Source: an uncultured Collinsella sp. (GTDB lineage: Bacteria > Actinomycetota > Coriobacteriia > Coriobacteriales > Coriobacteriaceae). Taken from it: DNA of 5,196 bases. Under the pieces are notes generated by a model that saw nothing but the letters and a program-made list of their open reading frames with translations, ran no database searches and was not told the DNA's origin. The stretch spans positions 1 through 5,196 of the forward strand of contig UQMM01000051.1 of assembly GCA_900542165.1 (NCBI GenBank), written 5' to 3'. Below, piece by piece: positions 1 to 5,067 of this stretch; the first letter of the stretch is position 1; each line of letters starts with the position of its first letter. Both the position numbers and the translations under genes were made by a program.

Positions 1-8
1 ATAAACAG

Positions 9-39
9 AAAAACGCCCGCAGGATTTTCTCCTGCGGGC
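9..39 (-). terminator. Intrinsic terminator behind the DUF6061-type gene
   Basis: A perfect 10-bp stem (15-24 paired with 30-39, loop 25-29) lies just past the stop codon of the minus-strand gene at 49-297. Read on the minus strand, the G+C-rich stem is followed directly by a run of five T, the standard layout of a Rho-independent terminator. On the plus strand there is no T-run after the stem, so it acts for the minus strand. Confidence 0.88.
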
Positions 40-48
40 AGCGTGTTG

Positions 49-297
49 TCAGCTATCCAAAGGCTTGTATTCTGTTACAGTTTTCAGATAGGTTTCGGGA
101 TCGCCATTCAATATCAAGTCAGCATATGCTATCGGGTCATTGTAGATCAAATAATCCAACTCTGACCGCTGATACATATTGTCTGCAATCTCGTTCTCAA
201 CAGCGATAGTGTCAATCGCAATCATTCTGCCGTCCCTGAATTTCAGTTCCACACAGCAATTATCCATAGTGTAAGCACAAGATATTAAGGTTTTCAT
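49..297 (-). CDS. DUF6061-type small protein, mobile-element cargo
   Basis: This 82-residue protein has no known biochemical function. I recognise its overall sequence (start MKTLISCAY, middle NMYQRSELDYLIYND, end TEYKPLDS) as the DUF6061 type, small acidic proteins common on integrative and conjugative elements of Firmicutes; this is from memory and was not searched. It has no signal peptide, membrane helix or cysteine cluster; it is soluble and rich in Asp, Glu and Tyr. The ATG at 297 is supported by GGAAG about seven bases upstream on the minus strand. The stop is followed by a clear terminator. Local G+C is about 40% against about 65% in the ABC genes, which fits transfer from a lower-GC host. 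No integrase, relaxase or other element gene is in view, so it is either the edge of an element that continues to the left or a remnant. The family call is fairly firm; the role is unknown. Confidence 0.82.
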   Translation of the reverse strand: MKTLISCAYTMDNCCVELKFRDGRMIAIDTIAVENEIADNMYQRSELDYLIYNDPIAYADLILNGDPETYLKTVTEYKPLDS

Positions 298-318
298 GGT
301 ATGTCTTCCATAATTCGA

Positions 319-324
319 AATATA
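319..324 (-). promoter_or_regulatory. Possible -10 box for the DUF6061-type gene
   Basis: The minus strand reads TATATT here, about 20 bases before the start codon. No convincing -35 box lies at the right distance, because that position falls inside the neighbouring hairpin. This is a weak candidate only; the gene could equally be read through from upstream. Confidence 0.2.
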
Positions 325-330
325 AAGCGA

Positions 331-370
331 AAATCCCGTCTGACTTCCTGTTAGAAATCAGACGGGATTT
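331..370 (-). terminator. Terminator-like hairpin upstream of the DUF6061-type gene
   Basis: A perfect 13-bp inverted repeat (331-343 with 358-370) encloses a 14-base loop. On the minus strand the stem ends in GGGATTTT, so a terminator reading leftward is the better orientation; on the plus strand the stem ends ATTT and then GTCC. No gene lies just upstream on the minus strand for it to terminate. It may be the terminator of a lost element gene, or an attenuator in the leader of the small gene. Confidence 0.6.
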
Positions 371-397
371 GTCCGTATGCACCCCGGAAACCGTCAG

Positions 398-450
398 CTA
401 ACAGTTGATAAGTAAATTAGTTCCTTATCACTGTTAAGCCAAGGCTTAAC
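398..450. repeat. Two interlocked inverted repeats, possible element end
   Basis: The first repeat pairs CTAACAGTTGATAAG (398-412) with CTTATCACTGTTA (424-436), with one extra T in the left arm. The second pairs GTTAAGCC (433-440) with GGCTTAAC (443-450) around a two-base spacer. The two share bases 433-436, so they cannot both be extruded at once. They lie at the edge of the A+T-rich island, just before the high-GC DNA. Binding sites for an integrase or excisionase at the end of an integrated element are one explanation, an inference from position only. Neither stem is followed by a T-run, so a terminator is less likely. Confidence 0.5.
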
Positions 451-585
451 CTGGTTTGGTGTTACGATGAAACCGCAGGTAAAAGCTATCGAGTAACACT
501 CTTGAAAGGTTTTGAGCTTAAGGGCTTTCTAAGGTTTGTGGCGCGGATGTGGCTCGCCTGTGTGGGGCGTGTGGACGGCTCGTTC

Positions 586-1575
586 CTAACGCTGCGGCTC
601 TGCGGCGCGCACCTGCTCGATGACCTTTTCCATCGTGGCGTCGATGCGGTCTTTTTTGAGCTCGCATTCCCAGACGGTGATGGGTGTCCAGCCCATTTGG
701 GTGAGTGCTGCCACGGCGGCGCGATCGCGTTCGACGTTGCGACGGAACTTTGCCTCCCAAAACTCAACGTTGCGCTTGGGCTGGCTCGGATTGCACTTAG
801 GGCAGCGATGCCAAAAGCAGCCGTTGACGAAGATGGCGATCTTGCGCCCGGGAAAGGCGATGTCGGGCTTTCCAGGCACCTTCCATTCCAGACGGTATCC
901 CGTAAGGCCTGCGGCGCGCAGGCGCTGGCGAACGAGCAGCTCTGGCTTGGTATTGGCGCGCTTGTTGCCCTTCATGGACTTTTTGATGGCGGCGCGGCGG
1001 CGGACCAGTTCGCGCTCGTCAGCGGAGAGGTCCGAGGTATCGATGCCGTCGAGTAGGCCGGGCTTGGGACGCTTCTTGCTGCGGCGCTTAGGTGCGCGCT
1101 TGGGTTTGGTAGCGGGGTGTTCGGTCGTGGCGGCCTCGGCGTCGTTGACAGTGCCGTTAGCCTCAAGCCGATCTTCCTTTAACTCAATCAGAGCATCAAT
1201 GAGCCCCTTGTCGGCGGGCATCCATTCCACCGTGGCAAGCGAGGTGCGTGGAATCCAGCGGATATCAAGCTGACGGTCATGCTTCTGGGGTTCATCGGAT
1301 TCATCGGCGAGCGAGCAGTAGTAGCACTCCATGGAGAGATGGAAATCGGGATAGTCATACTCAACGGTGTAGAAATCGCGCAGGTTGGTGACTTTTACCT
1401 GCAGCTCCTCCATAAGCTCGCGGCGTACGGCGTCCTCGGGCGTCTCACCGCGCATGAGCTTGCCACCGGGGAACTCCCAAAGTCCCTGCATGTCGCCATA
1501 GCCGCGCTGTACGGCAAGCAGCTCGTCAGATCCTTCCTTGCGAATGATCCCAGCGGCAACATGAACAGTCTTCAA
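586..1575 (-). CDS. vsr: Nudix hydrolase-Vsr mismatch endonuclease fusion
   Basis: One uninterrupted 329-residue frame carries two enzymes. Residues ~1-133 form a MutT-type Nudix domain: the box runs from G38 through E44 to R52-E53-L54-M55-E56-E57, matching GX5EX7REUXEE, but the usual Gly two residues later is Gln59. Such enzymes hydrolyse nucleoside triphosphates, including oxidised ones, to monophosphates. Residues ~135-185 form a linker with a basic stretch of Lys, Arg and Pro at 157-172. Residues ~187-325 form a Vsr domain: ANTKPE (207-212), GKPDIAF with the probable catalytic Asp238, GCFWH (252-256) with the intercalating aromatics and His, the CPKC pair (258-261), NVERDR (280-285) and VWECEL (301-306). 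Family Vsr nicks DNA 5' of the T in T:G mismatches left by deamination of 5-methylcytosine. I chose the TTG at 1575 because AGAGAGGA sits six bases upstream and the product then begins MKTVHVAAG, typical of Nudix proteins; no in-frame ATG precedes residue 29. It is transcribed away from the ABC operon. Confidence 0.9.
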   Translation of the reverse strand: MKTVHVAAGIIRKEGSDELLAVQRGYGDMQGLWEFPGGKLMRGETPEDAVRRELMEELQVKVTNLRDFYTVEYDYPDFHLSMECYYCSLADESDEPQKHDRQLDIRWIPRTSLATVEWMPADKGLIDALIELKEDRLEANGTVNDAEAATTEHPATKPKRAPKRRSKKRPKPGLLDGIDTSDLSADERELVRRRAAIKKSMKGNKRANTKPELLVRQRLRAAGLTGYRLEWKVPGKPDIAFPGRKIAIFVNGCFWHRCPKCNPSQPKRNVEFWEAKFRRNVERDRAAVAALTQMGWTPITVWECELKKDRIDATMEKVIEQVRAAEPQR

Positions 1576-1580
1576 CAGGA

Positions 1581-1589
1581 GTCCTCTCT
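1581..1589 (-). promoter_or_regulatory. Ribosome binding site that sets the TTG start
   Basis: The minus strand reads GAGAGAGGA, then six bases, then TTG. The open frame continues upstream through 2142, but that part overlaps the ABC ATPase gene and contains no start with a comparable site. This site is the main reason for placing the Nudix-Vsr start at 1575. Confidence 0.7.
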
Positions 1590-1607
1590 CAATATCAACA
1601 CGTGGCA

Positions 1608-1640
1608 GGGTAGCTACCCGTACCTTACACAACGGTAAGG
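1608..1640. repeat. Palindrome and adjacent hairpin in the divergent region
   Basis: A perfect 12-bp palindrome, GGGTAGCTACCC (1608-1619), is followed by a small hairpin, CCTTAC (1623-1628) with GTAAGG (1635-1640). Both lie in the leader of the Nudix-Vsr gene, 33-65 bases before its start. They could be a repressor site or leader structure. No T-run follows on either strand, so they are not an obvious terminator. Confidence 0.4.
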
Positions 1641-1675
1641 CAAGCGTAAGCCATATCGATGGTAGCCGACTCGTC

Positions 1676-1713
1676 TTCTTGCGACTATAGATGCCGTAGA
1701 CTAATCGCAAGAA
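1676..1713. promoter_or_regulatory. Inverted repeat before the ABC operon, possible operator
   Basis: TTCTTGCGA (1676-1684) and TCGCAAGAA (1705-1713) are perfect 9-bp inverted copies, 20 bases apart. The right copy runs into the ribosome binding site of the ABC ATPase gene. It could be a dimer-binding operator, or an RNA hairpin that hides the ribosome binding site. Within it, the minus strand has TTGCGA (1705-1710), 15 bases, then TATAGT (1684-1689), a possible promoter for the Nudix-Vsr gene with a short spacer. All functional readings are inference. Confidence 0.4.
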
Positions 1714-1717
1714 AGGA
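1711..1717 (+). promoter_or_regulatory. Ribosome binding site of the ABC ATPase gene
   Basis: GAAAGGA stands six bases before the ATG at 1724. It favours that start over the in-frame ATG at 1739, which has no good site in front of it. Confidence 0.7.
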
Positions 1718-1723
1718 CTCGGT

Positions 1724-2509
1724 ATGCAAACCACGCACATGGCGACCCCGGTACTGGAGGTCGCGCATCTCGAAAAAGTATATGGAGCGCTGGGCAACGT
1801 GACCCGCGCGCTCAACGACGTCAGCTTTACCGTCAACCGCGGCGAATTTGTTGGCATCATGGGCGCTTCGGGCTCGGGCAAGTCGACGTTGCTCAACTGC
1901 GTGTCGACCATCGATAGCGCCACGAGCGGTACCATCCGCATCAACGGGCAGGACGTAACACGCATGAAGCAGGCTAAGCTTTCGCAGTTCCGCCGCGAGG
2001 AGCTCGGCTTTATCTTCCAGGACTCCAACCTGCTCGATACGCTCACGGCACGCGAGAACATCGCCCTGCCGCTCACCATCGCCCGCACAAACTCGGCAGA
2101 GATCTCGACCCGCGTGCAGGATGTGGCAGCGCGCCTGTCCATCAGTCAGGTGCTCGACAAGTATCCCTACCAGATGTCCGGCGGTCAGCAGCAGCGCGTT
2201 GCCGCGGCTCGCGCGCTCGTCACCGACCCCACCATGATCATGGCCGACGAGCCCACCGGCGCCCTCGATTCCAAGAGCGCCCGCCTGCTGCTCGAGAGCC
2301 TGGAGGCCCTTAACCGCCGCCTACGCGCCACCGTGCTCATGGTCACGCACGACAGCTTTGCCGCCAGCTACACGAGCCGTGTGCTGTTCATTCGTGACGG
2401 CAAGATCTTTACCGAGCTGCGCCGCGGCGATACCGACCGCCGAGAGTTCTTCGACCGCATTATGGAGGTCGTTGCCATGATGGGCGGTGAGGGCTCCGAT
2501 GCTCTGTAA
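1724..2509 (+). CDS. BceA-type ABC transporter ATP-binding protein
   Basis: This 261-residue cytoplasmic ATPase powers the membrane protein encoded right after it. All nucleotide-binding motifs are intact: Walker A GASGSGKST (47-55), Q-loop Gln99 in IFQD, signature SGGQQQ (152-157), Walker B MIMADE (171-176) with catalytic Glu176, D-loop ALDS (180-183) and switch His209 in VTHD. The start of the helical region (RREELGFIFQDSNLLDTLTA) and the tail after the H-loop are characteristic of the MacB/LolD/BceA branch of mechanotransmission-type ABC ATPases, and the tail and long FtsX partner point to BceA. Family members drive resistance to peptide antibiotics that attack cell-wall precursors, and signal to a partner histidine kinase. 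The ATG at 1724 has a good ribosome binding site. The stop overlaps the permease start by 11 bases, indicating translational coupling. The substrate cannot be told from the sequence. Confidence 0.95.
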   Translation: MQTTHMATPVLEVAHLEKVYGALGNVTRALNDVSFTVNRGEFVGIMGASGSGKSTLLNCVSTIDSATSGTIRINGQDVTRMKQAKLSQFRREELGFIFQDSNLLDTLTARENIALPLTIARTNSAEISTRVQDVAARLSISQVLDKYPYQMSGGQQQRVAAARALVTDPTMIMADEPTGALDSKSARLLLESLEALNRRLRATVLMVTHDSFAASYTSRVLFIRDGKIFTELRRGDTDRREFFDRIMEVVAMMGGEGSDAL

Positions 2510-4721
2510 ACTCGCTTGGGGCAACGTCCGCCGCGCCGGTCGCGACTACCTTGTCTACCTTTTGACGCTCACCCTGGGCGTCACAGTCTTCTATGCCTTT
2601 AACACCATCTCGATGCAGGTCGACATCGCCGGAATCGATGAAGAGGGCTTGGCGCAGGTTATGGGCAGCATGCTCGGCTACCTGACGTACTTTTTGGCCG
2701 GTGTCATGGCCTTTTTGATGGTGTATGCCAATAACTTCATCATGAAACGCCGCAAGAAGGAGTTTGGCCTGTACCAGGTGCTCGGCATGGGGCGCGGGCG
2801 CGTCGCTACGATCATGGCGCTCGAGACGGTGATTGTCTCGGTGGTGGCCTTTGTCGCCGGCATTGTGCTGGGTGTGGGACTCTCCCAGCTCATGACGTTC
2901 TTTACGGCCTCGCTCTTTAAGACACAAATCGCCAATTTCCACTTCTTTTTCTCGGTGCATGCGTTCAATCTGACCCTTGCCTGCATGCTCGTAATGTTTG
3001 TGCTCACGCTACTGCTGAACCTTCGCGCCGTGCGTCGTACCAAACTTATCGAGCTTATGGGTGCCGAGCGTCGCAACGAGAGCATCAAGACACGCAACCC
3101 CTGGATCGCGATTGCCATCTTTGCCGTGGGCGTGGCGCTTGTGGGCGTGGCCTATTACCGTCTGCTACGTGATGGGTTCCCGCTAACCGCGACGGACAGC
3201 AAGCTGCAAGAGGCCATGAACCAGTTTGGTATTACGACCGCTATGGTTACAGTTGGCACCTTTGCCCTGTTCTGGGGACTCTCGGGCATGCTCATCAAGC
3301 TGCTGCAGAGCCTGCGCGGCGTGTATTGGCGCGGCCTCAACATGTTTACCGTGCGCCAGCTTGCGGCCAAGGTCAACACGGTGTGCTTTTCGATGGGCGT
3401 CATCGCGATGCTCCTGTTTTTGGCCATCACCTCGGTGACGTGCGGTATGTCGATTGCCAACGTGATGAACGAAAACCTGGAGCGCTATAACCCTGTTGAC
3501 GTGTCTCAGACGTATGCCTATTACACGCCCGATACGCTCGACTACTACAAAGAGTATGTCAATCCGTCTGAAGCCGATCGCATGGTGCTGGCCGATAGTA
3601 CGGTCGATTTGTACCCCGCATGGCACGGCGATCCATGGCACGGCGATCGTAAGGGCAAGTCGGCGGACAACAACGACGAGACCGGCAAGAAGGTCGATAT
3701 CGCCGATGTTGCCGGTGAGCATGTGCAAATCGATTCGTATCTGAGTTACCCGTTTGGCGGCTCGAATCCTTCGGTGACCCCAAGTGAGATGTGCAAGATC
3801 ATAGGCGAAAAGCTTCCCAAGGCGTTCGGGGGTAGCAATGCCGATGCGATGGGTCTGTTTGTGACGCCGGCGAGCCAGTACAACAAACTGCGCCAGATGA
3901 TGGGCGAGGAGCCGGTGCACATCGGTCACGACCAGTATCTGCTCACGTGTGATATGGGCGGCGAGCTGGTCGACCTGTACACCAAGTATATGGCTGGCGG
4001 CCATACCCTTACCTTGGGCGGGCATACGCTCAAGCCCGCAACCGATAAGTCGGACGAAGATACGGCGGCCATCGCCAACTCGGCGATGGGCAGTAATGGG
4101 GGTACCGTCGTCGTTGCCGACGAGCTGTTGTCCCAACTTAATCTGCAGCCGTATTCCAGTAGCCTGCTCGTTAACTACAAACAGGGGATGGATACGACCG
4201 AGGCAGACGAGAGCATTAAATACACTGTGCTCGACAATCTGCTCGTTGACGGCAAGGAGCCGGGGTCGTGGGGAACCTTCATCACACGCTCCGAGATGTA
4301 CACGCAGGCAGCGCAAATGAACGGTCTTATTAGCTACCTAGCCATCTACATCGGCTTTGTATTGGTCGTTGCATGCGCGGCGATTCTGTCGATCCAGCAA
4401 CTCTCCAACGTGGCCGACGGCAGCCGCAGCTATCGTGTGCTGGCACAGATCGGCTGCGACGACCGCCAGATTCGCCATTCGGTGATGGCGCAGCAAGCGG
4501 TATTCTTCCTGTTCCCGCTGGCAGTGGGCCTGGCGCACTCCTTTGTGGCACTTAAGGTGATCATCGAGCTGGTGAGCATTTTCAGAAATATGAGCATCGG
4601 CGGCACCGTGGGCCTCACCTGTGCAATCTTCCTGGCAGCATACGGTGGCTACTTCCTGGTGACCTACCTTATGAGCACCGGCATGGTGCGAGCCGCCATC
4701 GCCACCCGCTACAGCGAGTAA
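2499..4721 (+). CDS. BceB-type FtsX-family ABC permease
   Basis: A 740-residue inner-membrane permease with the BceB plan of ten helices. By eye they lie near residues 17-37, 57-80, 102-130, 148-175, 202-222, 245-268, 293-320, 608-632, 665-690 and 702-725, with a large extracellular domain (~321-605) between helices 7 and 8. The segment after helix 2 (MKRRKKEFGLYQVLGMG) and its counterpart after helix 8 (SYRVLAQIGCDDRQIR) are the FtsX-type coupling regions that touch the ATPase. BceB proteins I know are around 630-670 residues, so the ectodomain, about 285 residues, is enlarged. It contains a tandem WHGDP/WHGDR duplication (~374-383) and two GGHTL motifs (~500-511). I place the start at the ATG at 2499: GTGAGGG lies five bases upstream and the product then begins MLCKLAWGN, as BceB proteins do. 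A GTG at 2487 would add four residues. It forms a two-gene operon with the ATPase; no sensor kinase or response regulator is in the window. Confidence 0.93.
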   Translation: MLCKLAWGNVRRAGRDYLVYLLTLTLGVTVFYAFNTISMQVDIAGIDEEGLAQVMGSMLGYLTYFLAGVMAFLMVYANNFIMKRRKKEFGLYQVLGMGRGRVATIMALETVIVSVVAFVAGIVLGVGLSQLMTFFTASLFKTQIANFHFFFSVHAFNLTLACMLVMFVLTLLLNLRAVRRTKLIELMGAERRNESIKTRNPWIAIAIFAVGVALVGVAYYRLLRDGFPLTATDSKLQEAMNQFGITTAMVTVGTFALFWGLSGMLIKLLQSLRGVYWRGLNMFTVRQLAAKVNTVCFSMGVIAMLLFLAITSVTCGMSIANVMNENLERYNPVDVSQTYAYYTPDTLDYYKEYVNPSEADRMVLADSTVDLYPAWHGDPWHGDRKGKSADNNDETGKKVDIADVAGEHVQIDSYLSYPFGGSNPSVTPSEMCKIIGEKLPKAFGGSNADAMGLFVTPASQYNKLRQMMGEEPVHIGHDQYLLTCDMGGELVDLYTKYMAGGHTLTLGGHTLKPATDKSDEDTAAIANSAMGSNGGTVVVADELLSQLNLQPYSSSLLVNYKQGMDTTEADESIKYTVLDNLLVDGKEPGSWGTFITRSEMYTQAAQMNGLISYLAIYIGFVLVVACAAILSIQQLSNVADGSRSYRVLAQIGCDDRQIRHSVMAQQAVFFLFPLAVGLAHSFVALKVIIELVSIFRNMSIGGTVGLTCAIFLAAYGGYFLVTYLMSTGMVRAAIATRYSE
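3619..3648 (+). repeat. In-frame 15-bp tandem duplication in the permease gene
   Basis: CATGGCACGGCGATC occurs twice back to back (3619-3633 and 3634-3648) with no mismatch. It encodes a repeated Trp-His-Gly-Asp block in the extracellular domain. The exact DNA identity points to a recent slippage event that kept the reading frame. Confidence 0.9.
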
Positions 4722-4758
4722 CAAGCGGGCAAAATCGTCGCAAAATCAGAGGCGTATG

Positions 4759-4799
4759 ACCGCCGCGAAGGGACCAGGGGCCCTTTCGCGGCGGTTTTT
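4759..4799 (+). terminator. Intrinsic terminator of the ABC transporter operon
   Basis: A long G+C-rich stem pairs ACCGCCGCGAAGGG (4759-4772) with CCCTTTCGCGGCGGT (4781-4795), with one extra base in the right arm and a short loop, followed by five T (4795-4799). It lies 37 bases after the permease stop. This is a textbook Rho-independent terminator for the plus strand. Confidence 0.95.
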
Positions 4800-4822
4800 G
4801 CCAACCTGGTGCGTCTCAGATA

Positions 4823-4943
4823 CAAGTGAGTAGACTTTTTTGAACCTGCCGAGCACATCGTGACAAATGCTCAATAAAACCGCAGGTCAGAACTGTGGCG
4901 TTTTGGGGCGTGCTTGGCCTCCTGCAAAAAGCCTACTCACTTG
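4823..4943. repeat. 121-bp element with 18-bp terminal inverted repeats
   Basis: The ends, 4823-4840 (CAAGTGAGTAGACTTTTT) and 4926-4943, are inverted copies matching at 17 of 18 positions. Inside are nested short pairings: ACCTGC (4844-4849) with GCAGGT (4882-4887), and GAGCA (4851-4855) with TGCTC (4868-4872). CCTGC at 4921-4925 could compete for the same GCAGG. There is no coding sequence. I see no clear target-site duplication at the edges. The form suits a small non-autonomous mobile element (MITE-like), a dispersed extragenic repeat, or a structured RNA. I have an impression, unverified, that similar ends recur in Collinsella genomes. Confidence 0.65.
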
Positions 4944-4959
4944 GTTTTTCTGCTAGAAG

Positions 4960-4994
4960 ACCGCCACGAGGGAAGGCAACTCCCTTACGGCGGT
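4960..4994. repeat. Hairpin with internal loop
   Basis: ACCGCC (4960-4965) pairs with GGCGGT (4989-4994), and inside it AGGGA (4969-4973) pairs with TCCCT (4981-4985). It resembles the arms of the operon terminator (ACCGCC, GGG, CCC, GGCGGT) but is followed by only three T on the plus strand. It may be a decayed or weak terminator, possibly for a gene beyond the right edge reading leftward. Confidence 0.45.
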
Positions 4995-5011
4995 TTGGAC
5001 GTTTGCCCAGA

Positions 5012-5067
5012 TAGTCGTTGGGGACGTTCTTAAACGACTAGTCAAACAAGAACGTCCCCAATGACTA
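5012..5067. repeat. REPIN-like 56-bp double palindrome
   Basis: The 56 bases read nearly the same on both strands. TTGGGGACGTTCTT (5018-5031) faces its exact 14-bp inverted copy (5048-5061), with TAGTC/GACTA at the outer ends and GACTAGTC at the centre. Each half is also a hairpin by itself: TAGTCGTT (5012-5019) with AACGACTA (5033-5040), and TAGTCA (5039-5044) with TGACTA (5062-5067). Two inverted REP units, each carrying GGGGACGTTCTT in the loop region, is the layout of a REPIN, the form in which REP sequences are spread by REP-associated Y1 tyrosine transposases (RAYTs). Sequences around GGGGACG-TTCTT are, as I recall, widespread RAYT-associated repeats. No transposase is in the window. 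Confidence 0.75.

Noticed and set aside
502..1056. Plus-strand open frames of 184 and 217 codons across 502-1273
   Set aside because: Both are antisense to the Vsr and Nudix coding sequence, which has clear catalytic motifs. Their own translations show none.
1279..1638. Plus-strand open frame opposite the Nudix domain
   Set aside because: It is antisense to the Nudix box and ends in the palindromic intergenic region; no motif supports it.
1662..1691. Plus-strand promoter with TATAGA at 1686-1691
   Set aside because: No acceptable -35 box lies 16-18 bases upstream, so I do not list it as a feature.
1576..2142. Upstream extension of the Nudix-Vsr frame to 2142 on the minus strand
   Set aside because: It runs antisense through the ABC ATPase gene and the intergenic region. 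It has no recognisable domain, while the TTG at 1575 has a good ribosome binding site.
2487..2498. GTG at 2487 as the permease start
   Set aside because: It has a poorer upstream site, and the ATG at 2499 gives the N-terminus expected for BceB proteins. The difference is only four residues.
3183..4316. Long minus-strand open frame of 377 codons
   Set aside because: It is antisense to the permease ectodomain. Its translation is rich in His, Arg and Val without a domain, as expected from a high-GC shadow frame.
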